From: Tateyamaria omphalii
GTDB lineage: Bacteria > Pseudomonadota > Alphaproteobacteria > Rhodobacterales > Rhodobacteraceae
Direction: 5' to 3'
DNA: 64,000 bases
Assembly (NCBI RefSeq): GCF_019802125.1
Contig: NZ_JAHVHT010000001.1
Span: 1,612,001 to 1,676,000 of the forward strand
The stretch's first letter is position 1; each line of letters opens with the position of its first letter. The notes under the pieces were generated by a model. That model saw only the letters and a list, made by a program, of their open reading frames with translations, searched no databases and was not told the DNA's origin. Below are positions 27,832 through 35,694 of the stretch, one piece after another. The translations under genes were made by a program, and so were the position numbers.

Positions 27832-29002
27832 CGTCCTCGGCCACGGCGGGCAGCCCCAGCAAACGCCGCTTCTCCGCCACGCTCAGAAAATCGGCGGCAG
27901 CAACCCGCGCCCACTGCGCGTCCCGTTCGGCCGCCAGCGCCGGCACCTGATCCAAATCCGGAGCCAGGACCACATCCTCGCCCGTATGCGCACCCAACCA
28001 CTCGGCCAAGGCAGCAGCCACCCGCGTCGCCAGGGGCAACACAGTCAGGCGATAGAAGGCCCGGTTCGCCTCCTGATAATTGGCGTAGGTCGCATCGCCC
28101 TGGATCCCCAGCAGCATCGGCGGCACCCCAAAGGCCAACGCGATCTCCCGTGCCGCGGCCTCCTTGGTCTTCTGAAACTCCATGTCCGACGGCGAAAAGC
28201 CCATCGGCTTCCAGTCCAGCCCACCTTCCAGCAACATCGGACGCCCCGCATTGCGCGCCCCCGAATGGTTGGTCTCGATCTCACTCACCAACCGCTCATA
28301 CTGATCGCCCGACAGTTGCGACTGCCCGTCCGACCCGCGATACACAATCGCGCCCGAAGGCCGCGCCGCATTGTCCAGCAAGGACTTCGACCACCGCGAC
28401 GCCGCCGTATGGACATCCAGCGCCATGGCCGCCGCCTGCATCGGCGAAAACCCGTAATGATCGTCCTGCGGATGAAAGCTTTTGATATGACAGATCGGGC
28501 TCACCGCCCCACCCGCATCAAAGCGATGCTTGGCCCCGCCAACCGCATACTCATAGGCCACAGGCCAGCCATCGGACCCCGGCACCACCGACATCCGATC
28601 CGACCGCAACACATGCAATTCCAGCGGCGCGCCACTCTCGCCAGACACCGCCTCAACATAGGCATTCCCCGACAACAGCAACTGCGCGTAAAGCGCTTCA
28701 AGCAACTCAGCCCGCCCCTGCCCCGGATTGGGCCGCTTGATCAGGCTCAGAATAGGATGCGCCTCAAACCGCTGCTCCATATCCTGCAAGACCAGGGGCA
28801 ACGCCGCCGCTGCCTCCGCAATCAGCTTCACCGACCGAAACCCAACCGGGTTCCCCGAAAAACCCGCCCGCGTCAGGGACACAGCATCGCGCGGGCTCCA
28901 CGCCACACGGCCCCCCGTCTGCCAGGCCACCACCTTGCCTGTCGCACTCGCCTTCTGTTCCGGCACATCCGCCTGCGCCCGGCTCCGAAAGAAATCAAAC
29001 AC
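27818..29002 (-). CDS. GTA portal protein, g3
   Basis: A 394-residue HK97-family portal. Family segments include GNPVGFRSVKLIAEAAA, NPGQGRAELLEALYAQLLLS, GNAYVEAV and GVPPMLLGIQGDATYANYQE. Twelve copies form the vertex ring through which DNA enters. The start is taken as GTG 29002: AAGGAG is six bases upstream and MFDFFRSR is the expected N-terminus. The frame can be extended to 29098, but that part is not portal-like. Confidence 0.93.
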   Translation of the reverse strand: MFDFFRSRAQADVPEQKASATGKVVAWQTGGRVAWSPRDAVSLTRAGFSGNPVGFRSVKLIAEAAAALPLVLQDMEQRFEAHPILSLIKRPNPGQGRAELLEALYAQLLLSGNAYVEAVSGESGAPLELHVLRSDRMSVVPGSDGWPVAYEYAVGGAKHRFDAGGAVSPICHIKSFHPQDDHYGFSPMQAAAMALDVHTAASRWSKSLLDNAARPSGAIVYRGSDGQSQLSGDQYERLVSEIETNHSGARNAGRPMLLEGGLDWKPMGFSPSDMEFQKTKEAAAREIALAFGVPPMLLGIQGDATYANYQEANRAFYRLTVLPLATRVAAALAEWLGAHTGEDVVLAPDLDQVPALAAERDAQWARVAAADFLSVAEKRRLLGLPAVAEDGADG

Positions 29003-29163
29003 ACCTGTCTCCTTCACATGATCCCGAGAGAGGCCAATCCCCCGTCCGTCCAAAGAAAAAGGCGGCCCAAACCGGAACCGCCTCACCAACCGGGACACCG
29101 CCCCGATCCTTCATTTCGCCAAATAAACCGCCCCCGGAGGGTCGGTTTCAAACCACGCGCGTC

Positions 29164-30579
29164 TCACAAACTCCGCACCCCTGGCCGCCTGTAGGCATTC
29201 GCGGGCTCAATCATCAACTCGTGCAGCGCCCAAACGAGCGCATCCACCCGGTCGGGCGATCCCTCACCTACATATCCGGCCCGCGTCATCCGCGTCATCT
29301 GATCCTCAAGCGGGCCAAGGTTCAACGCATGGGTCACCCGGTCCTGCTCATAAAGCGCGGCAATGGGCTCCGCCCGCGCCACCTTGCCTTTCGAGGCATG
29401 GACCGTCTTCAGCGACACCAGCGGATCGACCTGCCGGATCACCTCGGTCACCAGCTGCCCGCCCTGGTTCACCTCAGCGACCAACCGGTCCGCCTTGTAC
29501 GTGTCCATGGCATCAATCGCCGCCTTGGCCCACCCGCTCGGGCCGACACCCTGCACCGTGCAATCGGCGATCACATGAGCACGCCAATCCTGTGGCGGGC
29601 CATCCATCGTCACCCCCGCGACGATGATGCCGCAGGCGTCAGAGGAGCGACCGGCACTGACAGCAGGGTCCACCCCCACCACCACGCGGTCCAATTTCGG
29701 TTTCCGTTTGCGGCGCACGGCATCCAGCATCGCCGTGGTCCAGAACGCACCCTCTGCATCGCTCAGCAGAATGCCTTCCAACTCCTGCCGCCCCAACCGC
29801 GTCCCGGCATAGCGGCGCCGCACCTCGGCCAGAAACGATCCCGCCAGGTTGGCAGCGTTCGCCTCGGTCGGCGCGTGGGTCATCACGGTCGATCCCTGCG
29901 CCAGCAAATCCTTCAAAACATCCACGTTGCGCGGCGTCGTCGTCACGCAGCAGCGCGGATCATCGCCCAGCCGCAACGCGAATTGCAACATGTCCCAGGT
30001 CTCCTGCCCCTTCTTCCACTTGGCAAGCTCATCGACCCAGGCACAATCGAACTGCGGCCCCCGCAGCCCCTCCGGGTCATGCGCGGTGTGGATGGTCGCC
30101 ACAGCCCCGTTCGGCCACTCCAGCATCTTGCGGCCAACGTGAAACTTCGGACGACGATCCGAGGGCGTACACGCCATCAGACCACTGTCGCCAAACACCA
30201 TCACCTCACGCACCTGATCTATCGTCTCTCCGACCAGGGCCACGCGCCGGGCCTTGCCCGTGTCAAAGGGCATCGCGCCTTCCACCATCGATCTTACCCA
30301 CTCGGCCCCGGCCCGGGTCTTGCCGGCCCCGCGCCCACCCATGATGACCCAGGTCCGCCAATCACTCTCGGGCGGCAACTGATGCTCCATGGCCCAGAAC
30401 TCGAACAGAAAAGGGAGGGCGCCCAAGGCGCCCTCTCCCAACTCATTCAGAAACCGTTCCTGCGCCTCCACAGGCGCGGATGCGACCAAGCGCGCACCGT
30501 ACCTCAGCTTCGGCAAGGTCAAGGTCAAAGGCATATCCGTTTTGGGCAATGCCGCTGCGGGCTTCTCTGAACTTGTCAA
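29164..30579 (-). CDS. GTA terminase large subunit, g2
   Basis: A 471-residue packaging motor. The ATPase domain has Walker A GGRGAGKT (81-88) and Walker B FDCAWVDE (D183, E184); the C-terminal RNase H-like nuclease begins near VVVGVDPAVSAG. It drives headful packaging of host DNA. The frame opens at 30579, overlapping g1 by 137 bases; a later ATG (30534) is possible, so the exact start is uncertain. GC here is above 70 percent in sampled lines. Confidence 0.94.
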   Translation of the reverse strand: MTSSEKPAAALPKTDMPLTLTLPKLRYGARLVASAPVEAQERFLNELGEGALGALPFLFEFWAMEHQLPPESDWRTWVIMGGRGAGKTRAGAEWVRSMVEGAMPFDTGKARRVALVGETIDQVREVMVFGDSGLMACTPSDRRPKFHVGRKMLEWPNGAVATIHTAHDPEGLRGPQFDCAWVDELAKWKKGQETWDMLQFALRLGDDPRCCVTTTPRNVDVLKDLLAQGSTVMTHAPTEANAANLAGSFLAEVRRRYAGTRLGRQELEGILLSDAEGAFWTTAMLDAVRRKRKPKLDRVVVGVDPAVSAGRSSDACGIIVAGVTMDGPPQDWRAHVIADCTVQGVGPSGWAKAAIDAMDTYKADRLVAEVNQGGQLVTEVIRQVDPLVSLKTVHASKGKVARAEPIAALYEQDRVTHALNLGPLEDQMTRMTRAGYVGEGSPDRVDALVWALHELMIEPANAYRRPGVRSL

Positions 30580-30787
30580 GTTTCTGCTCCGCTCCTTGAA
30601 GGGCCACCACCAGCTTCGTCATGGACGTCAGCTGGCCGTTGACCTCGGTTTCCTTCAATTCCTCCCCGGCACCAGCCTTTTCTTTGAAGGCTTGGATGGT
30701 CTGCCGCAATTCTGCGAGCGATGCCTGCATCGAAGAGACAAGCTCCTCGCTGCGGGCCTCTTCAGCCTCCGGGGTAATCAATGTCAT
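30443..30787 (-). CDS. GTA terminase small subunit, g1
   Basis: A 114-residue helical, acidic protein starting MTLITPEAEEARSEELVSS. It is the first gene of the cluster, and its R. capsulatus counterpart has been shown to be the small terminase. ATG 30787 was chosen over an upstream extension because GAGAGGT precedes it and the extension has no family likeness. The C-terminal third overlaps the start of g2 in another frame. A strong promoter lies about 100 bases upstream. Confidence 0.87.
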   Translation of the reverse strand: MTLITPEAEEARSEELVSSMQASLAELRQTIQAFKEKAGAGEELKETEVNGQLTSMTKLVVALQGAEQKLDKFREARSGIAQNGYAFDLDLAEAEVRCALGRIRACGGAGTVSE

Positions 30788-30887
30788 ATGGTATGACCTC
30801 TCATGCGTTGGGATTGTCTCCGCACGAGAGAAACGAAAAAGCGACCACCGGGTCACCCCAGGGCCGCTTCCCCACTTCTTCTAGCTT

Positions 30888-30908
30888 GTCACAAGTTATA
30901 CGTGTGAC
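30888..30908 (-). promoter_or_regulatory. Inverted repeat over the GTA promoter -10
   Basis: GTCACA (30888-30893) and TGTGAC (30903-30908) form a perfect inverted repeat with a 9-base centre that contains the -10 hexamer. A protein bound here would block or guide RNA polymerase, so it is a candidate operator of the GTA cluster. Confidence 0.55.
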
Positions 30909-30923
30909 CGTTCGCAAAGTCAA
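30895..30923 (-). promoter_or_regulatory. Candidate sigma-70 promoter of the GTA cluster
   Basis: On the minus strand: -35 TTGACT (30918-30923), 17-base spacer, -10 TATAAC (30895-30900). Each hexamer differs from consensus by one base. Transcription would start near 30888, about 100 bases before g1. Confidence 0.7.
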
Positions 30924-30988
30924 GCGAAATCGAATTGAGCTACGCCTGCTAACCGTACGGTACCATTAATAAAATCTTACTCGAGCGG

Positions 30989-31004
30989 TTAAGATGTGGT
31001 TAAC
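30989..31004. promoter_or_regulatory. CtrA-type box upstream of the GTA promoter
   Basis: TTAAGATGTGGTTAAC fits the full CtrA recognition pattern TTAA-N7-TTAAC. It lies about 70 bases upstream of the -35. CtrA is needed for GTA expression in R. capsulatus, though there it is thought to act largely through GafA. Confidence 0.5.
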
Positions 31005-31044
31005 GCGACGGGTAAGCCATTGAGATCGAAAAACAACCCTTGCG

Positions 31045-31060
31045 TGTCCCCGCGGGGACA
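31045..31060. repeat. 16-bp palindrome TGTCCCCGCGGGGACA
   Basis: An exact copy of the core palindrome found at 8189-8204 and 8720-8735, here in the intergenic DNA between mltG and the GTA promoter. Confidence 0.75.
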
Positions 31061-31142
31061 AATGGGCGGAGAACACCTCCGCCTCACGATTGGCCCTCCC
31101 CACGACCGTAGGGTGCGCATTCACTGCGCACCGCTACCTGCG

Positions 31143-32309
31143 TCAACCGCCATCGTTCTGATTGGCCCGCTCCGCCTCGATCTCACGCCATCGCGCCACG
31201 TTGCGGTTGTGCTCGTCCAGCGTCTCGGCAAAGGCATGCCCGCCGGTCCCATCCGCCACAAAGAACACGAAATTCGTGTCTTCCGGCTGCGCCGCCGCCA
31301 TCAGGCTCGCGCGTCCAGGATTGGCAATGGGTGTCGGAGGCAGTCCCTGAATGACATAGGTGTTCCAAGGCGTCGCGGCCCGCAACTCCGACCGGCGCAA
31401 ACCACGCCCCAGCACGCCCTGCCCCTTGGTGATCCCGTAGATGACGGTCGGGTCGGTCTGCAACCGCATGCCGCGGTTCAGCCGGTTCACAAAAACCGAG
31501 GCCACCTGCCCTCGCTCCTCGGCCACCCCGGTCTCCTTCTCGATGATCGAAGCGAGTGTCAGCAACTCCTCCGGGCTCTCCAGCGGCAAAGCTTCGTCGC
31601 GCGCCTCCCACGCCGCAGACACCCACAATTCCTGTTGCTCCGCCATCTGCACAAGAATGTCTGCGCGGCTGTCTCCGCTGCGCACCTCGTAGCTGTCAGG
31701 AGCCAGCGCGCCCTCTGGCGGCACTTCTTCAATCTCGCCATCCAGCACATCCATGTTGCGCAGCGCATCCACGACCTGCCAGCTGGTCACGCCTTCGGCC
31801 AGGGCGATGCGATAGCGCGTGTCCGGCCCTGCGCGGACCTCGGTATATGCCGCAGGCGCCTCTTCTTCGCCGGGCTCAAACTCGGCCCGCTCAACAAAGC
31901 GATTGGTCGCGGGATCCAGCTCACGCACCTGCGCGCTCAACCGGTTCACCCCGATGCGATAGACCACTTCGGTGCCGCAGGTGCTTGCACCCCCACGGGT
32001 GACAACGTCCACGATCTCTTCCATCGACGCGCCCGGCTCGACCAGGAAACTCCCGGCCTTCAACTCACCCGTCTTGCCCGCGTAGTCCGCGCCAGTGCGG
32101 AAGATCCAGCCGTATTCCACGGCCCCCTGCTCTTCCAGATCGCGGCTCACCCGGCGGAAGTTCGACCCTCGATCCACCTGCACGCAAATGGCCTCGGTCA
32201 GTGGCCCCGCACCTTCATACTGGCCGCGCCCCCACAGGATCAGGCCGCCCAGCACGAACAAGGCGACAATCAGGAATGTCAGCGCGTTCGAGGCGATGGA
32301 TCGCCACAT
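31143..32309 (-). CDS. mltG: Endolytic transglycosylase MltG
   Basis: A 388-residue YceG/MltG protein. It has one N-terminal membrane helix (about 10-28, LTFLIVALFVLGGLILW), LysM-like periplasmic region and the catalytic domain, with the essential glutamate in LASIIEKETGV and the conserved QTDPTVIYG and NTYVIQGLPPTPI. It cuts nascent glycan strands and may end their synthesis. Its start overlaps the fabF stop by one base, so it belongs to the fab operon, as in many proteobacteria. Confidence 0.95.
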   Translation of the reverse strand: MWRSIASNALTFLIVALFVLGGLILWGRGQYEGAGPLTEAICVQVDRGSNFRRVSRDLEEQGAVEYGWIFRTGADYAGKTGELKAGSFLVEPGASMEEIVDVVTRGGASTCGTEVVYRIGVNRLSAQVRELDPATNRFVERAEFEPGEEEAPAAYTEVRAGPDTRYRIALAEGVTSWQVVDALRNMDVLDGEIEEVPPEGALAPDSYEVRSGDSRADILVQMAEQQELWVSAAWEARDEALPLESPEELLTLASIIEKETGVAEERGQVASVFVNRLNRGMRLQTDPTVIYGITKGQGVLGRGLRRSELRAATPWNTYVIQGLPPTPIANPGRASLMAAAQPEDTNFVFFVADGTGGHAFAETLDEHNRNVARWREIEAERANQNDGG

Positions 32310-33568
32310 CAGCTGACCTTTCCAAAGATCACGCTGGCATTCGTGCCACCAAAGCCAAAGCTGTTGGACAGGGCGTAGTCGACCTTGCGCTCCCGCTTGG
32401 CATTGGGCGCCAGATCAACGGGCGTCTCCACCGCTGGCTTGTCCAGGTTGATGGTCGGCGGACAGACCTGATCGCGGATCGCAAGGATCGAGAAAATCGC
32501 CTCGATCGCGCCCGCAGCGCCCAGCAAGTGCCCGGTAGCCGACTTGGTCGACGACATGGTCACATTGGCCGCATGATTGCCCAGCAACCGCTCCACCGCG
32601 CCCAACTCAATTGTGTCCGCCATGGTCGAAGTCCCATGCGCGTTGATGTAATCGATGTCCGAGGCTTCCAGCCCTGCATTGCGCAGGGCAGCCCGCATCG
32701 ACCGCTCACCACCCTCACCATCTTCGGACGGCGCGGTGATGTGATAGGCGTCACCCGATAGACCGTACCCTTTGACCTCCGCATAGATCTTCGCACCCCG
32801 GGCGACGGCGTGCTCGTACTCCTCAAGCACCACGATGCCTGCACCCTCGCCCATAACGAACCCATCGCGGTCCTCATCATAAGGGCGGCTTGCAGATTGC
32901 GGATCGTCCGCACGTTTCGTCGACAGCGCCTTGCACGCATTGAAGCCCGCAATCCCGATCTTGCAGATCGCCGCCTCGGCCCCGCCTGCAATCATCACAT
33001 CCGCATCGCCATGCTGGATCAACCGGCTCGCATCACCAATGGCATGTGCGCCGGTGGAACAGGCCGTCACCACCGAATGGTTCGGCCCCTTGAACCCGTA
33101 TTTGATGCTCACCTGACCCGAGATAAGGTTGATAAGCGCGCCCGGCACAAAGAAGGGCGACACACGGCGCGGCCCCTTTTCTTCCATCATGACGGCGGTG
33201 TTCGCGATGGAGTTCAGACCACCAATTCCTGAGCCGATCAGAACACCAGTCCGCTCCAGGCTCTCGGTATCCTCGGGCATCCAGCCCGCATCCTCAACCG
33301 CCTGCTGAGCGGCGGCCAGACCGAACATGATAAAGGTATCAACCTTGCGCTGTTCCTTGGGCGCCATGTAGGCGTCACCGTTGAACGTCCCGTCAGAGCC
33401 GTCCCCGCGGGGCACTTCGCAGGCGTATGTCGTGGCCAGTCCCTCGGGATCGAACTGCGTGATCGGACCCGCGCCCGATTGGCCATCCAGAATACGGCTC
33501 CAGCTCGCTTCGACCCCGTCCGCCAACGGCGTCACCAGTCCAAGACCTGTCACGACAACTCTGCGCAT
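32309..33568 (-). CDS. fabF: 3-oxoacyl-ACP synthase II
   Basis: A 419-residue condensing enzyme that extends acyl-ACP with malonyl-ACP. The active-site cysteine is C170 in VVTACSTGAH; the two histidines are in NAHGTSTM and KSATGHLLGAAG. The gene is last but one in the fab-mltG run. GAGAGGGG precedes the ATG and lies within the end of the small upstream frame. Catalytic set complete. Confidence 0.97.
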   Translation of the reverse strand: MRRVVVTGLGLVTPLADGVEASWSRILDGQSGAGPITQFDPEGLATTYACEVPRGDGSDGTFNGDAYMAPKEQRKVDTFIMFGLAAAQQAVEDAGWMPEDTESLERTGVLIGSGIGGLNSIANTAVMMEEKGPRRVSPFFVPGALINLISGQVSIKYGFKGPNHSVVTACSTGAHAIGDASRLIQHGDADVMIAGGAEAAICKIGIAGFNACKALSTKRADDPQSASRPYDEDRDGFVMGEGAGIVVLEEYEHAVARGAKIYAEVKGYGLSGDAYHITAPSEDGEGGERSMRAALRNAGLEASDIDYINAHGTSTMADTIELGAVERLLGNHAANVTMSSTKSATGHLLGAAGAIEAIFSILAIRDQVCPPTINLDKPAVETPVDLAPNAKRERKVDYALSNSFGFGGTNASVIFGKVS

Positions 33569-33572
33569 CTGC

Positions 33573-33842
33573 TCATGCCCCTCTCTTTTCTGGCTCGCCT
33601 CTTACCGCGCCCGCTGGCACCTGTTCAAGTCCCGAGGGAGGAAGGCGAAGTACTCTATCATGTAGCTGATGGCTTTGGTAACCGGCACCCAGATACTCCA
33701 CGGTGTGGCCGACAGCTTTGCAAGCAAAGCAGTCCTTGCCACTGGTCGCGTCTGCCTGCGCAGTCGCGACCGCTTTCGCTTTGGTGAGCCTGCAGCGCCA
33801 GATAAAGAATGTAATGCGCCGTAAGGCGCTCAATTGGATCAC
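33573..33842 (-). CDS. Possible small protein between the acetyltransferase gene and fabF
   Basis: An 89-codon frame that exactly fills this gap. It starts with GTG overlapping the acetyltransferase stop (GTGA) and ends four bases before the fabF ATG, as real operon genes do. The product is basic and has a CFAC pair (KDCFACKAVGHTVEYLG), but no known domain is recognised. Composition is weakly protein-like and GC is lower than its neighbours, so it may also be an accidental frame. Confidence 0.3.
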   Translation of the reverse strand: MIQLSALRRITFFIWRCRLTKAKAVATAQADATSGKDCFACKAVGHTVEYLGAGYQSHQLHDRVLRLPPSGLEQVPAGAVRGEPEKRGA

Positions 33843-34375
33843 GCCTGGGGCGGAGACTTCCGCAGCTTCAACTGGATCGGCCCGTCATCATCTTCGGCCT
33901 CGCGCATATCCTCATAGCCCAACTGCTCTGCAATACGCGCCGACGCACGGTGATCCGGGTCCATCATGCAAACCACCGGCCCGGTCACGACCCGATCAAA
34001 CCAATCATGCGCCGCCTGTGCCGCTTCAAGTCCCAGACCCCTGCCCTGCGCTTCAGGCGCCAGAACCCAACCCGCCTCGGGGATGGAATCGAAATCTTCG
34101 CCCAGGCCCCGCGCGCCGTAGAAAAAGCCCACCTGTCCGACAAGGCGCTGTGTGGCGTGCTCCTCAATGCCCCACTGACCGAAACCCGTGACCTGCCAAT
34201 GTCCCGCAATGCTGATGAAGGACCGCCACGACGTATCTCGATCGCGTGGGGCGCCACCGATATAGACGGCGACCTCCGGCATTGCCCAAATCTCGGCGAA
34301 GCGATCGAACTCGCCCGGTCGCATGGCGCGCAATGTCACGCGCGCCGTGTTGATGGTCGGCACATGTCTGCCCAT
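33839..34375 (-). CDS. GNAT-family N-acetyltransferase
   Basis: A 178-residue RimJ/RimL-type acetyltransferase (Acetyltransf_3 group). It has TARVTLRAMRPGEFDRFAEI at the start, the central GQVGFFYG strand and the acetyl-CoA binding motif QGRGLGLEAAQAA. ATG 34375 is preceded by AGGA at 8 bases; a 13-residue extension upstream is possible but lacks a good binding site. Target unknown; it may be a small molecule or protein terminus. Located between the acpP terminator and fabF. Confidence 0.85.
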   Translation of the reverse strand: MGRHVPTINTARVTLRAMRPGEFDRFAEIWAMPEVAVYIGGAPRDRDTSWRSFISIAGHWQVTGFGQWGIEEHATQRLVGQVGFFYGARGLGEDFDSIPEAGWVLAPEAQGRGLGLEAAQAAHDWFDRVVTGPVVCMMDPDHRASARIAEQLGYEDMREAEDDDGPIQLKLRKSPPQA

Positions 34376-34419
34376 GTTTGTTGTCCTGCCCGAACATGAT
34401 TTTTGGTTTTTCATGATCT

Positions 34420-34435
34420 TGTCCCCGTGGGGACA
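34420..34435. repeat. Variant of the CCCCGCGGGG palindrome
   Basis: TGTCCCCGTGGGGACA matches the 16-bp repeat except for a single central base. It lies just upstream of the acetyltransferase start. Confidence 0.6.
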
Positions 34436-34465
34436 TCAAAGGCAAGAGACCATCGCACGGACATG

Positions 34466-34502
34466 AAAAAACGGCGCCCTTCCGCGAAGAAGAACGCCGT
34501 TT
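34466..34502 (-). terminator. Terminator after acpP
   Basis: On the minus strand AAACGGCG and CGCCGTTT pair over 8 bases with an 18-base loop, and more T follow. It lies just after the acpP stop and would give the short abundant acpP message. Confidence 0.75.
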
Positions 34503-34525
34503 GATCAGGCATACACCTGAATGAC

Positions 34526-34759
34526 TTAAGAGGCTTTGGTGATGAAGCCCACTGCGTCGCCGAAGGTCTGGATGGTTTCGGCCGCGTCATCGGGGATCTC
34601 GATGCCGAATTCTTCTTCGAAGGCCATCACCAGTTCCACGGTGTCCAGGCTGTCGGCGCCCAGATCGTCGATGAAGGACGCGTTTTCGCTGACCTTGTCT
34701 TCGTCAACGCCCAGGTGTTCCACAACGATCTTTTTCACGCGATCGGCGATGTCGCTCAT
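34526..34759 (-). CDS. acpP: Acyl carrier protein
   Basis: A 77-residue acidic four-helix carrier of growing fatty acids. The phosphopantetheine serine is S37 in [16 protein letters not shown] 34759 gives the standard N-terminus [18 protein letters not shown]; the longer open frame upstream is not coding. A promoter candidate lies in the 182-base gap to fabG and a terminator follows, so it is probably expressed separately from fabG. Confidence 0.97.
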   Translation of the reverse strand: MSDIADRVKKIVVEHLGVDEDKVSENASFIDDLGADSLDTVELVMAFEEEFGIEIPDDAAETIQTFGDAVGFITKAS

Positions 34760-34895
34760 ATGACTGTCCTCATTTTGCCGGGGCAGATAGTCACGCCCCC
34801 AAGTGGTGTCCCCGTGCAAGCAGGGCTCTGGTCTTGCCCCCTTGGGGCGGTGAGACATTGGGCCGAATGGTGGCCCGCTGCCGGAATCTGCGCCG

Positions 34896-34923
34896 CCTAT
34901 AGCACATCCCGATAAGATGGCAA
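34896..34923 (-). promoter_or_regulatory. Candidate acpP promoter
   Basis: On the minus strand: -35 TTGCCA (34918-34923), 16-base spacer, -10 TATAGG (34896-34901). It lies between fabG and acpP and leaves a leader of about 130 bases. Confidence 0.4.
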
Positions 34924-34941
34924 TACGCAGCGTGTTAGCGC

Positions 34942-35679
34942 CTACAACATGGCCATGCCGCCGTTGACGTGCAAGGTGGTGCCGGTGACGTAGGCCGCCT
35001 CGGGGCTGGCAAGATACAGCGTCGCCGCGGCGATTTCATGCGCCTCCCCCATCCGACCGGCAGGGATTTGGCCCATGATTCCAGACTTTTGGTCGTCTGT
35101 CAGTTTGTCGGTCATCGCCGTGGCAATGAACCCCGGCGCAACAGCGTTCACGGTGATCCCTCGGCTTGCCACCTCGTAAGCCAGCGATTTGGACATGCCA
35201 ACCATCCCAGCCTTGGACGCCGCATAATTCGCCTGACCAGGGTTGCCCGTAGCCCCGACAACCGACGAGATATTCACGATCCGCCCCCAGCGCGATTTCA
35301 TCATGCCGCGCATCACACCCTTGCAGAGCTTGAAGGTGGAAGTGAGGTTCACGTCGATCACCGACTGCCATTCCTCATCCGACATGCGCATGAAGATGTT
35401 GTCGCGCGTGATCCCGGCGTTGTTGACCAGGATGTCCACCGCGCCCATGGCTTCGATGGCCTGTTTCGGCAAGGCGTCAACCGCCTCGGCATCGCTGAGG
35501 TTGCAGGGCAGAACGTGTGCCCGTTCGCCAAGCTCTCCGGCCAGCGCCTCAAGCGGGTCGGTACGTGTGCCGCTCAGCCCGACGGTCGCACCTGCGGCGT
35601 GAAGGGTGCGCGCAATCTCGGCCCCGATGCCACCCGATGCGCCGGTGATCAGCGCTGATTTTCCTGTCAGATCAAACAT
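34942..35679 (-). CDS. fabG: 3-oxoacyl-ACP reductase
   Basis: A 245-residue NADPH-dependent reductase of the fatty-acid cycle. Cofactor motif TGASGGIG (12-19), NNAG (86-89), catalytic S139, Y152 and K156 (YAASK). It follows the small GyrI-like gene by 15 bases and is co-transcribed with fabD. C-terminal [16 protein letters not shown] is the normal FabG ending. Confidence 0.97.
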   Translation of the reverse strand: MFDLTGKSALITGASGGIGAEIARTLHAAGATVGLSGTRTDPLEALAGELGERAHVLPCNLSDAEAVDALPKQAIEAMGAVDILVNNAGITRDNIFMRMSDEEWQSVIDVNLTSTFKLCKGVMRGMMKSRWGRIVNISSVVGATGNPGQANYAASKAGMVGMSKSLAYEVASRGITVNAVAPGFIATAMTDKLTDDQKSGIMGQIPAGRMGEAHEIAAATLYLASPEAAYVTGTTLHVNGGMAML

Positions 35680-35694
35680 TTGAACCTCATTTCT

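Larger units (their letters stand above)
30788..31142. other. Intergenic region between mltG and the GTA cluster
   Basis: These 355 bases hold no protein gene. On the minus strand they contain the candidate GTA promoter, an inverted repeat over its -10, a CtrA-type box, a copy of the CCCCGCGGGG palindrome, and hairpins after mltG, including one at 31112-31132 with an 8-bp stem. The part nearest g1 is a leader of about 100 bases. Confidence 0.7.

Noticed and set aside
27734-30570. Long plus-strand frames opposite the portal and terminase genes
   Set aside because: Composition is improbable (Arg, His, Pro, Gln) and the minus-strand genes have complete motifs such as the terminase Walker A.
16737-30787. 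Reading the phage-like region as an active prophage
   Set aside because: No integrase, repressor, replication genes or attachment-site repeats are seen, and the gene set and order match a gene transfer agent exactly.
33401-33412. CCCCGCGGGG inside fabF as another copy of the palindromic repeat
   Set aside because: Only 10 bases of the core match, and they encode an ordinary part of FabF (VPRGDG); it is best seen as chance in GC-rich DNA.
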